NCBI GenBank assembly: GCA_963776225.1
Contig: CAVZLL010000002.1
Span: 186,001 to 250,000 of the forward strand
Source of the DNA: Bog-756 sp963776225
Lineage (GTDB): Bacteria; Actinomycetota; Acidimicrobiia; Acidimicrobiales; RAAP-2
Reading direction: 5' to 3'
DNA: 64,000 nt
Under the pieces are notes generated by a model that worked only from the letters and a program-made list of their open reading frames with translations, was not told the DNA's origin and did not search any database. Positions 35,245-44,107 of the stretch are shown piece after piece (positions within the stretch are counted from its first letter, which is position 1; each line of letters opens with the position of its first letter). The position numbers were made by a program, and so were the translations under genes.

Positions 35245-35610
35245 ATGATCAAACTGACCTGCCTGCTCAAGCGCAAGGAGGGGCTCACGCCCGCGGAGTT
35301 CCAGGCCTACTGGAGGGACCACCACGGCCCCCTGGTCGCCTCGAGCAGATGCGGGAGCCACGTCATCCGCTATGAGCAGCACCCCCGCCCGCTCGACGAC
35401 TACCGCGGCGACCAGGACCGGTCGGGCTATGACGGGGTGACCGTCCAGTGGTTCGAGTCCATGGAGGGCTACAAGGCCCACATGGGCGAGGACGACTTCC
35501 CGGCCGTGCTCGAGGACATCGCCAATTTCCTCGACACCGACCACCTCGAGTTCGTGCTGACCGAGGCGCCGCGGATCGTGATGGACGGCGTCGTGGACTG
35601 GAGCGGCTGA
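35245..35610 (+). CDS. EthD-domain protein
   Basis: 121 residues. MIKLTCLLKRKEGLTPAEF, then YWRDHHGPLVA, is the hallmark EthD/REDY signature (WxxxHxP-like). The rest includes DGVTVQWFESMEGYKAHM. EthD proteins are small dimeric alpha+beta barrel proteins found beside P450s and oxidoreductases in ether or polyketide metabolism. The P450 gene lies 166 bp downstream on the same strand, so a joint catabolic role is plausible. Start ATG at 35245 follows a GGAGGG about 10 bases upstream. Confidence 0.9.
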   Translation: MIKLTCLLKRKEGLTPAEFQAYWRDHHGPLVASSRCGSHVIRYEQHPRPLDDYRGDQDRSGYDGVTVQWFESMEGYKAHMGEDDFPAVLEDIANFLDTDHLEFVLTEAPRIVMDGVVDWSG

Positions 35611-35699
35611 CCGACCCGCATCCTCGACGGTGCCGGCGCTCCGGATACCGCCGGTCCCGAACCGCTCCGACCAGCAGGCACGTCCACAGCCTGGGGTCG

Positions 35700-35756
35700 T
35701 TGACATGCCCGTCGACCCGGACGTAGGATCTCACAGATCGGACATGCTGTCCGATC
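35700..35756 (+). promoter_or_regulatory. P450 promoter with perfect 21-bp inverted-repeat operator
   Basis: TTGACA at 35700-35705, 18 bp spacer, TAGGAT at 35724-35729. Directly after, 35736-35756 is a perfect palindrome with 9-bp arms GATCGGACA and TGTCCGATC around TGC, ending 20 bp before the P450 start. The position fits repression by the TetR regulator encoded immediately downstream of the P450 gene. Confidence 0.8.
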
Positions 35757-35776
35757 CATTGGAAGGGGCGTCCTGA

Positions 35777-37032
35777 ATGAGCCAGACCGAGCTGGATCTG
35801 ACCGGGATCGACTTCGACGACATCAACCTCCTGGACTCCACGGTGTTCGCGGAGCGGGTGCCCCACGAATGGTTCGCCTTCCTCCGCCAGAACGCCCCGG
35901 TGTGGTGGCACGAGGAGGAGGACGGCCCGGGGTTCTGGGCGGTCACCTCACTGGCCGAGTGCACCACCGTCAACCGCGACTACGAGCACTTCTCGTCCTC
36001 CCGTCAGGCCACCTACCTCTGGGACCTGGCCGACGGACGACCTCGCACAGCAGCAGCTGATCATGCTCAACATGGACCCGCCGCTGCACACCCGCTACCG
36101 GCGACTGGTCAACAAGGGCTTCACCCCGCGCATGGTCAACCAGCTCCACGAGCGGATCCACGCGGCGACCGACGACATCATCGACTCGGTCATCGAGGAA
36201 GGACGGGCCGACTTCGTCACGCGAGATCGCGGCGGAGCTGCCCCTCGTCGTGATCGCCGAGCTCCTCGGGGTGCCCAACGAGGACCGCCACCGGATGTTC
36301 GACTGGTCCAACCGGATGATCGGGAGCCAGGACCCCGAGTACCAGACGGCCGGTGAGGTCGCCCAGCAGGCCTCCCTCGAGCTCTATGCCTACGCCTCGG
36401 AGCTCTTCGGGAAGAAGCGGGTCGACCCGCACGACGACCTGATGAGCGTGCTCACCCAGGTCGAGATGGAGGGCGAGCAGCTCTCCTCGCTCGAGCTCGA
36501 GCTCTTCTTCCTGCTGCTCACGGTCGCCGGGAACGAGACCACCCGCAACCTCATCTCGGGGGCGATGGCGACCTTCTTCGACCACCCAGACCAGTGGGAC
36601 CTGCTGCGCAAGGACCGGTCGCTGCTCCCCGGCGCCGTCGAGGAGATGCTCCGCTACGTCACGCCGGTGATGAACTTCCGGCGGCAGACAACGTCCGGGT
36701 TCGAGCTCGGGGACCAGTCCATCGAGGCGGACAGCAAAGTGGTCTTCTTCCACATCTCGGCCAACCGGGACGAGAAGGTGTTCACCGATCCGCAGACGTT
36801 CGACATCACCCGCAACCCCAACCCGCACATGGCCTTCGGGGCCGGCGGGCCCCACTTCTGCCTCGGTGCCAACCTGGCCCGCATGGAGATCCGGGTCATG
36901 TTCGAGCATCTGCTCGACCGGATGCCCGAGATGGAGCTGGACGGGGAGGTGAAGCGCCTGCAGTCGGCGTTCATCAGCGGGGTGAAGCACATCCCGATCC
37001 GCTTCCCCACCGGTCCACGCGTCTCCGGGTAG
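35777..37032 (+). CDS. Cytochrome P450 (two frameshifts)
   Basis: About 418 residues reconstructed. N-terminal frame FDDINLLDSTVFAERVPHEWF to about 36040; a second frame IMLNMDPPLHTRYRRLVNKGF (C-helix region) to about 36220; the third frame has the I-helix LTVAGNETTRNLISGAM, ExxR in EEMLRYVTPV, FRRQTTSGFELG, and heme loop FGAGGPHFCLGANLAR with the axial Cys. It resembles CYP124/125/142-like steroid or branched-lipid hydroxylases of actinobacteria. Frame breaks look like sequencing indels. Followed with no gap by a TetR gene; redox partners are not encoded nearby. Confidence 0.92.
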
Positions 37033-37653
37033 ATGTCCGACCGGAAGACCTCCCAGGACCTCAAGGAGGTCATCCGGGACTTCCGACGCGATCAGGTCGT
37101 CGACGTGGCCCGCCGGCTCTTCGGCGAGCGGGGTTCGATCGACGTCTCGATGGACGAGATCGCCTCGGAGGCCGGCGTCGCCCGGTCGACCGTCTACGTC
37201 TACTTCGCCAACCGCGACGAGCTCCTGCGTGCCTGCCTCAAGCAGATGCACACCCAGCTCCAGGAGGCGATCGCCCGTACCTGGGAGGAGGACGCCGACC
37301 CGGCGCGCCGCCTCGAGCTCCTCGTCGAGGAGATGCTCGCCCGGATCGACGACAACCCCGCGTTCTTCCGCCTCGCCCTGGTGACCCAGGGAACGCCTGC
37401 CGGGGGATCGGAGGCCCTCGGCGCCGAGTTGGCCCTGATCAGCCTCGACATCGCCCGACTCATCCACGACCTGTACGAGGACGGGGTGGCCACCGGGGAG
37501 TTCCGGCCCATCGATCCCGACCGGGCGACCGCGCTCATCGGGCAGCAGATCTACGGTGCCATCGCGGTGCGGGCGGCGGAGCCGTTCCCCGAGCCCAGGG
37601 AGCAGGCATCGCTCGGGATGGTCGAGTTCATCCTCCGCGGGCTGTCGACCTGA
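37033..37653 (+). CDS. TetR-family regulator coupled to P450
   Basis: 206 residues. N-terminal HTH: VVDVARRLFGERGSIDVSMDEIASEAGVARSTVYVYFANRDEL, with the recognition helix and YxYFxxRxxL signature. C-terminal ligand-binding domain is typical of the AcrR-like group. Its ATG directly follows the P450 stop codon, so both come from one transcript under the operator at 35736-35756, implying autoregulation. The inducer is likely a P450 substrate. Confidence 0.93.
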   Translation: MSDRKTSQDLKEVIRDFRRDQVVDVARRLFGERGSIDVSMDEIASEAGVARSTVYVYFANRDELLRACLKQMHTQLQEAIARTWEEDADPARRLELLVEEMLARIDDNPAFFRLALVTQGTPAGGSEALGAELALISLDIARLIHDLYEDGVATGEFRPIDPDRATALIGQQIYGAIAVRAAEPFPEPREQASLGMVEFILRGLST

Positions 37654-37694
37654 GCCGGCTCGGCCCGAACTGCCCGGCCGAGCCGCGGACCGGG

Positions 37695-37967
37695 TCAGCC
37701 CCCGGCGACGGCGGGGACGATGGAGAGGGTCTGCCCCTGCGCCACCGGGGTGGCGAGTCCGTCGAGGAAGCGGACGTCCTCGTCGTCGAGGAAGACGTTG
37801 ACGAAGCGGCGCAGACCGCCGTCACCGTCGAAGAGCCGCTCGCCGAAACCGGGATGAGCGGCGTCGAGCCCCTTGAGGACCTCGCCGACGGTCGATCCCT
37901 CGACCCCGACCTCGCCGGCTCCACCGGTGAGCGTGCGCAGCTGGGCGGGGATGCGGATCTTGGTCAC
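37695..37967 (-). CDS. MoaD/ThiS-family sulfur carrier-like protein
   Basis: 90 residues from a GTG overlapping the threonine-synthase stop by 4 bp. Beta-grasp ubiquitin-like fold: VTKIRIPAQLRTLTGG, GSTVGEVLKGLDAAHPGFG, VNVFLDDEDVRFLDGL and the exposed C-terminal GG (PAVAGG). The terminal diglycine is what E1-like enzymes adenylate and thiocarboxylate. No moeB is nearby. In mycobacteria the comparable CysO works with a PLP enzyme, CysM, which makes the coupling to threonine synthase here suggestive. Confidence 0.92.
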   Translation of the reverse strand: MTKIRIPAQLRTLTGGAGEVGVEGSTVGEVLKGLDAAHPGFGERLFDGDGGLRRFVNVFLDDEDVRFLDGLATPVAQGQTLSIVPAVAGG

Positions 37968-39235
37968 GGGGTACTCCTCGGGGACGCGGCGGACGTGGGG
38001 TCGGAGCCTGCGCCCGCGGCGTCGGCGAACGCCTCGAGGGTGGGCGCGATGGTCGCGGTCGGCCCGACGGTCCCCGACAGCGCCTCGACCGTCTTGAGGC
38101 CGTGGCCGGTCACCATGGCGACCACCCGCTCGTCGGGACGGATCACGCCCTGAGCGGCCAGCTTGGCCAGGGTCGCGATGGTCACGCCCCCGGCGGTCTC
38201 GGCGAAGATCCCCTCGGTGCGGGCCAGGAGCCTGATCCCGTCGATGACCTCTGCGTCGGTGACGGCCGCGCAGGAACCGCCCGACCTGCGAATGGTGTCC
38301 AGCGCGTACCAGCCGTCGGCCGGATTGCCGATGGCCAGCGATTTGGCGATGGTCGACGGTTTGACCGGCCGGATGGCGTCGGTCCCCTCGGCGAAGGCGG
38401 TGGCAACCGGGGCGCACCCCTCGGCCTGGGCACCGGAGACCCGTACATCGGGGGCCTCGTCGAGCAGTCCGACCTCGTAGAGCTCGGCGAACCCCTTGGC
38501 CACCTTGGTCAGCTGGCTCCCCGACCCGATCGGGACCACCACATGGTCGGGTGCCTGCCACCCGAGCTGCTCGGCCACCTCGAAGGCCAGGGTCTTCGAT
38601 CCCTCGGCGTAGTAGGTGCGCACGTTGACGTTGACGAACGCCCATGAGGGCTGCTCACTGGTGAGCTCCGCGCAGAGACGGTTGACGTCGTCATAGCTTC
38701 CTTCGACCGCGAAGACCCGCCCGCCGTAGACGGCGGTCATGGTCACCTTGGCCTGCTCGAGATCGTGCGGGATGAGCACCACAGAGTCCATGCCGGCCCG
38801 TGCCGCGTGGGCGGCCACCGAGTTGGCCAGATTCCCGGTCGAGGCACAGGCCGCGATCTTGAAGCCGAGCTGGCGCGCCTTGGTCAGGGCGACCGACACC
38901 ACCCGGTCCTTGAACGAGCCGGTCGGGTTCGCGGTGTCGTCCTTGATCCAGAGCTCGCCGAGACCGAGCTCGGCCGCCAGGCGGTCGGCCCGGACCAGTG
39001 GGGTGAAGCCGGCACCGAGGTCGACCGGGGCCGCGTCGGAGACCGGCAAGAGATCGGCATACCGCCAGATCGAACGCGGCCCGGCCTCGATGCGCTCTCG
39101 GGTGACGACGGCGGCAATCCGTTCGTAGTCGTAGGTGACCTCGAGCGGCCCGAAGCAGAAGTCGCAGACGTGCAGGGCCTGGGCAGGGTAGGGACGGCCG
39201 CATTCGCGACACCGAAGACCGGATACAAAGTCCAC
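37964..39235 (-). CDS. thrC: Threonine synthase-family PLP enzyme
   Basis: 423 residues. N-terminal rubredoxin-like knuckle CRECGRPYP...CDFCF, then GFTPLVRADRLAAELGLGELWIKDD, the PLP lysine in NPTGSFKDRVV, and CASTGNLANSVAAHAARAG (phosphate-binding and substrate loop), VPIGSGSQLTKV and TAGGVTIA. This is the class II threonine synthase/OASS-like fold-type II enzyme: O-phospho-homoserine to threonine. The coupled MoaD-like gene raises the alternative of a sulfur-carrier-dependent cysteine synthase. A strong hairpin (39275-39305) lies 40 bp before its ATG. Confidence 0.88.
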   Translation of the reverse strand: MDFVSGLRCRECGRPYPAQALHVCDFCFGPLEVTYDYERIAAVVTRERIEAGPRSIWRYADLLPVSDAAPVDLGAGFTPLVRADRLAAELGLGELWIKDDTANPTGSFKDRVVSVALTKARQLGFKIAACASTGNLANSVAAHAARAGMDSVVLIPHDLEQAKVTMTAVYGGRVFAVEGSYDDVNRLCAELTSEQPSWAFVNVNVRTYYAEGSKTLAFEVAEQLGWQAPDHVVVPIGSGSQLTKVAKGFAELYEVGLLDEAPDVRVSGAQAEGCAPVATAFAEGTDAIRPVKPSTIAKSLAIGNPADGWYALDTIRRSGGSCAAVTDAEVIDGIRLLARTEGIFAETAGGVTIATLAKLAAQGVIRPDERVVAMVTGHGLKTVEALSGTVGPTATIAPTLEAFADAAGAGSDPTSAASPRSTP

Positions 39236-39274
39236 GTGGAGCTCCTCATCGCTCGGGCATTGGCACCTGGTCCG

Positions 39275-39305
39275 CCCGCCGAATCGCCACTGGCGATTCG
39301 GCGGG
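39275..39305 (-). promoter_or_regulatory. Perfect 14-bp-stem hairpin upstream of thrC
   Basis: Arms 39275-39288 and 39292-39305 are perfectly complementary with a 3-base loop. It is in the 5' leader of the threonine synthase/MoaD operon and has no U-tract. It could attenuate, stabilise the transcript or act as a protein site. The rest of the 264-bp divergent gap with gpgS (39236-39499) shows nothing definite. Confidence 0.7.
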
Positions 39306-39499
39306 AGCGTTCTGGTTGCCGCAGCGTCACAGGGCCCGGTCCCTCAGCTGCTCTGGATGATGACCTCCATTGTGGCCGAGCCGGGACCGTTCGTCAACGC
39401 GCGCCGGCTGGGACCGGTGAGCGGGGCGGCCCCGACCGGGCGCCCGTCCCACCGTTGACCCCGCTGCCACGGCCCGTCCCGGTGAGGGATGATGGGGTC

Positions 39500-40306
39500 A
39501 TGGCACCCGCGGTGACCTCCAAGGGCGGAGCGCGGCGCTACGACCACTCGGCCTTCGACGCCCGCGGGCTCGCCGCGGCCAAGGAGGGACGCCGGGTCTC
39601 GGTGTGCATCCCCGCTCGCAACGAGGCGGCCACCATCGGGCCGATCGTCCGCACGATCGCCTCCACCCTGGTGGGCCGTTCGGGCGGTGTGCCACTTGTC
39701 GACGACCTCGTCGTGGTCGACGACGGGTCGACGGACGGCACCGGCGAGATCGCTCGGCGGGAGGGCGCCCGGGTCGTCGCCGGGGACACCACGACGGGAG
39801 GGAAGGGCCAGGCCATGCGCGCGGCCCTCAAGGAGGCCGACGGTGATCTCATCGCATTCGTCGACGGGGACGTCGTCAACTTCGGTCCGCACTTCGTGAC
39901 CGGCCTCCTCGGCCCCCTCCTGCTCGACGGCTCGATGACCCTGGTCAAGGGGTTCTACGAGCGGCCGATCAACGGCACCCCGGAGGGGGGCGGGAGGGTA
40001 ACCGAGCTCATGGCGAGACCGGTCATCGACCTCCTCTTCCCGGCCCTGGCCGTCATCGAGCAGCCGCTCGCCGGAGAGACCGCCGCCCCGCGCTGGGTCC
40101 TCGAGGCGTGCGAGCTGGCCGACGGCTACGCGGTCGAGCTGGCCCTGCTGGTGGACGTGGCTTCCCGCTTCGGCGTCGAGACCATCGCGCAGGTGGACCT
40201 CGGCGTGCGCGTCCACCGCAACCGCCCGCTCGACGAACTGCGCCCGCAGGCGACCGACGTCCTGCGGGCGGCGCTCGCCCGGTCGGGGCTCATCGTCCCC
40301 GACTGA
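39500..40306 (+). CDS. gpgS: Glucosyl-3-phosphoglycerate synthase
   Basis: 268 residues. GT-A family 2/81 enzyme with RVSVCIPARNEAATIG, DLVVVDDGSTDGT, TGGKGQAMRAAL, LIAFVDGDVVNFGPHFVTGLLGP (metal DxD) and LVKGFYERP, then the C-terminal ELALLVDVASRFG and DLGVRVHRNR. Transfers glucose from UDP-glucose to 3-phosphoglycerate, the first step to glucosylglycerate and methylglucose lipopolysaccharides. The family is typical of actinobacteria. Slightly shorter than mycobacterial GpgS (about 320). Convergent with the MFS gene. Confidence 0.93.
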   Translation: MAPAVTSKGGARRYDHSAFDARGLAAAKEGRRVSVCIPARNEAATIGPIVRTIASTLVGRSGGVPLVDDLVVVDDGSTDGTGEIARREGARVVAGDTTTGGKGQAMRAALKEADGDLIAFVDGDVVNFGPHFVTGLLGPLLLDGSMTLVKGFYERPINGTPEGGGRVTELMARPVIDLLFPALAVIEQPLAGETAAPRWVLEACELADGYAVELALLVDVASRFGVETIAQVDLGVRVHRNRPLDELRPQATDVLRAALARSGLIVPD

Positions 40307-40333
40307 CAGACCGGCGACGTCGGGTCGGCAGGC

Positions 40334-41923
40334 TCACAGGCCGGCAGGCTCGACCGACCGCATGGAGAGGTCGGGAACCGCGGACGGCACCACCCGCGCA
40401 CCGAGCAACCGCCGACCGGGTACCAGCATCGCGACCACACCACCGACCGCGACCGCAGCCGCCCCGACCCACACCGCCGGCACCAGGCCGTCGACGTAGG
40501 CGCGGCCCGAGACGTAGCCGCCGTGGGCGCTGAAGACGGCGCCCAGGACGGCAATGCCGAGGACCCCTCCGAGCTCGCGGAAGGCCGCGTTGGCCCCGGA
40601 GGCCACGCCCTCGAGCGACGGTCGCACCGTCCCGAGCACCAGTGAGGCGATTGGCACGAAGAACAGGGTCATCCCGAGTCCGCACACCACGAACGGTGCG
40701 ACCAGGTCCCCGTAGGGGGTGGTGGGCGTGGTCACGGACGCCAGCCAGGCCAGGCCGATCGCCTGGAAGCTGAGACCGGCAACCACCAGCGGCTTGCCAC
40801 CCCACCGTTCGGAGAGGTGCCCAACGACCGGAGCGAGCAGCATCGGGATGGCCGTCCAGGGAAGGACGCGGACCCCGGCTTCGAGGGGCGAGTACCCCTG
40901 GACGGTCTGGAGGAACTGGGTGAGGAAGAAGATCGAACCGAACATCCCGAAGCTGAACAGCAGCGCGGTCACGTTGACGGCGGTGAAGCCGCGGTTGAGG
41001 AAGAGTCGGAGGTCGAGCATCGGATGGTCGGAACGGAGCTCCCAGGCCACGAAGGCTCCCAACAGCACGGTGCCGACCACGAAGGATGCGACCACCGACG
41101 GCGACGTCCAGCCGTGGGAGTTGCCCCGCACCAGACCGAGCACCACACCGAAGAGCCCGGTGCTCACCAGCGCGACGCCGGCCAGGTCCAGCTTGGAGGC
41201 GGTCCCCCTCGACTCGGAGAGCTTCCACCAGGCGAGCGGCGCGAGCACCAGGCCGACCGGCACGTTGAGCCAGAAGATGTACTGCCATGCCCACCCGCTG
41301 GTCACAGCACCTCCGACCAGCGGTCCGATGGCCACCGCGGTGCCGCCGATGGCGCCCCAGATACCGAGGGCCGCGTTGCGCCGCGCCGGGGGGACCGCTG
41401 CGCTGAGCAGGGTCAGGGAGAGGGGCATGATCATCGCCCCGCCCGCTCCCTGGAACGCGCGTGCAGCGACGAGGACCCCGATGCCCGGCGCCAGTGCGGC
41501 CACCGCTGACGAGACGGTGAACAGTGCGATCCCGGCGACGAAGATCCGGCGGCGTCCGAACCGCTCGCCGAAGGTGGCTGCCGAGAGCAGCAGGACGGCG
41601 AAGGTGAGCGTGTACGCGTTGACCGTCCACTCGAGTCCGGTGAGGCCTGCGTGGAGGTGGACCCTGATGACCGGCAGTGCGGTCGAGACCACCAGATTGT
41701 CGAGCGATGCCATGAAGAGGGCGAGGCCGGTGATGACGACCGCCCAGACGGCCCGCGCCCTGGTGTCGTCCGGTCTCGTCGCCGAACGACGCTCGGGGCG
41801 GCGCGGCGAGCGCAGCGGCAGGCGGAGCCGGGAGGGCCGGCGGGTGGCCATGGGCCGGCTGACCAGTTGTGAGTGATCACTATCCCTATGGTGCAAAAAA
41901 AGGGGCACGATCGGCTGGTTCAT
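40334..41923 (-). CDS. MFS drug:proton antiporter, DHA2 (14-TM) type
   Basis: 529 residues. Start at ATG 41923, which overlaps the TetR stop (ATGA) and has GGAGGT 7 bases upstream. First helix AVWAVVITGLALFMASLDNLVVSTALPVI shows the DHA2 motif D1; then GERFGRRRIF (motif A), RAFQGAGGAMIMPLSL (motif B/C region), PLVGGAVTSGWAWQYIFWLNVP. Fourteen hydrophobic segments fit EmrB/QacA-type exporters. The region encoding residues 14-18 contains AGTGATCACT, similar to the element near the TetR start. Likely multidrug efflux under TetR control. Confidence 0.93.
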   Translation of the reverse strand: MNQPIVPLFLHHRDSDHSQLVSRPMATRRPSRLRLPLRSPRRPERRSATRPDDTRARAVWAVVITGLALFMASLDNLVVSTALPVIRVHLHAGLTGLEWTVNAYTLTFAVLLLSAATFGERFGRRRIFVAGIALFTVSSAVAALAPGIGVLVAARAFQGAGGAMIMPLSLTLLSAAVPPARRNAALGIWGAIGGTAVAIGPLVGGAVTSGWAWQYIFWLNVPVGLVLAPLAWWKLSESRGTASKLDLAGVALVSTGLFGVVLGLVRGNSHGWTSPSVVASFVVGTVLLGAFVAWELRSDHPMLDLRLFLNRGFTAVNVTALLFSFGMFGSIFFLTQFLQTVQGYSPLEAGVRVLPWTAIPMLLAPVVGHLSERWGGKPLVVAGLSFQAIGLAWLASVTTPTTPYGDLVAPFVVCGLGMTLFFVPIASLVLGTVRPSLEGVASGANAAFRELGGVLGIAVLGAVFSAHGGYVSGRAYVDGLVPAVWVGAAAVAVGGVVAMLVPGRRLLGARVVPSAVPDLSMRSVEPAGL

Positions 41924-42528
41924 GCTGGTACCTCCGTGGACGGGGCCAGTTCGGCGGACCGCTGGTCCTTGATGGCCTGGCTTGCAGCTTGGATGGCGGT
42001 GATCTTCTCCGGCGTGGGGCAGAAGCTCTGCGCCCAGTGGTCGGGGACGGAGAGCAGGTCGATGGCGGACATCACGTTGAGCAGCATCCCCATCGCGAAG
42101 AAGTCCCGGAGGTCCTCCTCGGGCAGCTGGGTGCGATCGTGCACGAGCTGCCAGAGCACCTCGAAGGTGCGGCGGCCGGCGGCGGCGATGTCCGGGTCGC
42201 CCGGTGCGGCGGCGAACCCGTGCAGCTGGACCTGGAGCACCTCCGGATCATGGAGGAGCTCGACGTAGGCCTCGCCCATCGCGACCAGGGCCTCCTTGCC
42301 TTCGAGTCCGAGCCCGGCCCGGGTCATCGCGGCGATGATCCGGTCGGAGACCAGCTCGTAGGTGGCCACGAACAGGTCCTTCTTGGTCCCGAAGAGCCGG
42401 AACAGGTACGGCTGGGAGATCCCGGCACGGGAGGCGATCGCCTCGGTCGAGGTCCCGGCGTAGCCGGAGCGGGCGAATTCGGTGATCGCGGCCGCCAGGA
42501 CCGAGGTCCGTCGCTCGGGGGCTGTCAT
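41920..42528 (-). CDS. TetR-family repressor of the MFS exporter
   Basis: 202 residues from ATG 42528 (MTAPERRTSVLAAAITEFARSGY); starts at 42543 and 42546 are possible. HTH: GTSTEAIASRAGISQPYLFRLFGTKKDLF. C-terminal domain with PEEDLRDFFAMGMLLNVMSA. It precedes and is translationally coupled to the MFS gene, the standard local repressor arrangement. Palindromic elements at 42538-42550 (CACCAT-C-ATGGTG) and 42559-42568 (AGTGGTCACT) overlap the presumed promoter. Confidence 0.92.
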   Translation of the reverse strand: MTAPERRTSVLAAAITEFARSGYAGTSTEAIASRAGISQPYLFRLFGTKKDLFVATYELVSDRIIAAMTRAGLGLEGKEALVAMGEAYVELLHDPEVLQVQLHGFAAAPGDPDIAAAGRRTFEVLWQLVHDRTQLPEEDLRDFFAMGMLLNVMSAIDLLSVPDHWAQSFCPTPEKITAIQAASQAIKDQRSAELAPSTEVPA

Positions 42529-42537
42529 CCGGCCGGA

Positions 42538-42568
42538 CACCATCATGGTGAGATGGTAAGTGGTCACT
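42538..42568. promoter_or_regulatory. Candidate TetR operator region
   Basis: Contains the perfect palindrome CACCAT-C-ATGGTG (42538-42550) and AGTGGTCACT (42559-42568). A near match, AGTGATCACT, is at 41872-41881 inside the start of the MFS gene. Both 10-mers are followed on the plus strand by CTATC or ATC-type sequence, so they may be the two sites of one repressor. Confidence 0.55.
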
Positions 42569-42642
42569 CACTATCTTGTCAACCGGTCACGCCCGCCTCC
42601 TGGTGGCCCGGTCCCTGCAGGGAGCCGCGGTAGCGTCCGGTC

Positions 42643-44082
42643 ATGGGTGCCGACTCCTCCCCCAGGCCGGAGGGCGGCTCGACGGCGGCAACCGGTGGGC
42701 TCCTCGCCGACACCGTGCTCGTGTCCAACCGGGGGCCGCTCGCCTTCCGGATCGAGGACGGGGTGCCGGTGCCGGGCCCGGTCGGGGGTGGGCTGGCCGG
42801 TTCGCTCCTCCCGCTGGTCGCCGGCAGCGGGGCAACCTGGGTTGCGAGCGCCCTGAGCGAGGGCGACCGGGCAGCCGGCGCCGCCGGGATGATGGCGGTC
42901 GACGGACTCAGGGTCGAGCTGGTCGAACCCGACCCGGTGCTCTACAGCCTCGCCTACAACGTGATCTCGAACGGTTCGCTGTGGTTCTGCCACCACCATC
43001 TCTTCGACGCCGCGCGGCGCCCCCGCCCCGACCGGCGGTGGATGGAGGCCTGGGACGCCTACCGCGAGTTCAACAGGCTCTTCGCCGAGCGGGTGGCCGA
43101 GGTGGCCCCGAGCGGCGGTCGGGTCCTCGTCCAGGACTACCACCTCGCCCTGGTCGCGCACGCGCTCACCGACCTCCGCCCGGACCTGCGCACGGTCCAC
43201 TTCACCCACACCCCCTTCGCCGACCCCTCGGTGCTGCGCATGCTGCCGAGCCGGGTCGGTGACGAGCTGCTCACCGCCATGGCGCGGTTCGGCGCGTGCG
43301 GGTTCCACTCCCCGCGCTGGGCCGACGCGTTCCGTGCCGGTCTGCGCACCTTCGACGTCGACGCAGGTGCCGGACCGCACACCTTCGTCTCTCCGCTCTC
43401 GGCCGATCCTGACCGCCTGCGGTCCGAGGTGGACGCGCCGGCAGTCGGCGCGGCCCTCTCGCGCATCGAGGACTCGATCGGTGGACCGGACCGACAGCTC
43501 ATCGTCCGGGTCGACCGGTTGGAGCTGTCGAAGAACCTGCTCCGGGGATTCTGGGCCTACGAGGAGCTCCTCGCGCAGGTCCCCGCTCACCGCGGGCGGG
43601 TCGTCTTCATCGCGCTCGCCTATCCCACCCGACAGGGGCTCCCCGAGTACCTCGCCTATCAGGACGAGGTGGTGACGACGGTGGCCAGGATCAACGAGCG
43701 GTGGGGGACGCCGGGGTGGACGCCGATCGTGCTGGAGGTCGAGGACGACTACCCGCGCTCACTGGCCGCGCTCAGCCGTTCCGACGTGCTCCTGGTCAAT
43801 CCGATCCGTGACGGGCTCAACCTGGTGGCCAAGGAGGGACCGCTCGTCAACACCCGCGACGGCGTCCTCGCCCTGTCCCGTGAGGCGGGCGCCTTCGACG
43901 AGCTCGGCGAGGGGGCGCTCGAGGTCAACCCCTTCGACGTGACCGGGACCGCCACGGTGCTCGCCCGGGCGCTGGCCATGGACGCGGCCGAGCGGCGGGA
44001 ACGGGCCAAGGTCCTGCGCGAGGCGATCCTCGCACGCCGCCCCTCCGACTGGCTGGACCGCCAGGTCACCGCCGCCCGCTGA
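42643..44082 (+). CDS. otsA: Trehalose-6-phosphate synthase (GT20)
   Basis: 479 residues. VSNRGPLAF at the N-terminus, GGGLAGSLLPLV, VQDYHLALVAHAL, HFTHTPFADPSVL, VDRLELSKNLLRGFWAYEELL, and NPIRDGLNLVAKEG with the conserved UDP-glucose-binding residues. ALSREAGAFDEL and LEVNPFDVTGTA finish the GT-B fold. Makes trehalose 6-phosphate from UDP-glucose and glucose 6-phosphate. The phosphatase partner OtsB is convergent just downstream (25 bp gap), so the pair is not one operon. Confidence 0.95.
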   Translation: MGADSSPRPEGGSTAATGGLLADTVLVSNRGPLAFRIEDGVPVPGPVGGGLAGSLLPLVAGSGATWVASALSEGDRAAGAAGMMAVDGLRVELVEPDPVLYSLAYNVISNGSLWFCHHHLFDAARRPRPDRRWMEAWDAYREFNRLFAERVAEVAPSGGRVLVQDYHLALVAHALTDLRPDLRTVHFTHTPFADPSVLRMLPSRVGDELLTAMARFGACGFHSPRWADAFRAGLRTFDVDAGAGPHTFVSPLSADPDRLRSEVDAPAVGAALSRIEDSIGGPDRQLIVRVDRLELSKNLLRGFWAYEELLAQVPAHRGRVVFIALAYPTRQGLPEYLAYQDEVVTTVARINERWGTPGWTPIVLEVEDDYPRSLAALSRSDVLLVNPIRDGLNLVAKEGPLVNTRDGVLALSREAGAFDELGEGALEVNPFDVTGTATVLARALAMDAAERRERAKVLREAILARRPSDWLDRQVTAAR

Positions 44083-44107
44083 GCGGCCGCTACACCACGG
44101 ACCTGGG

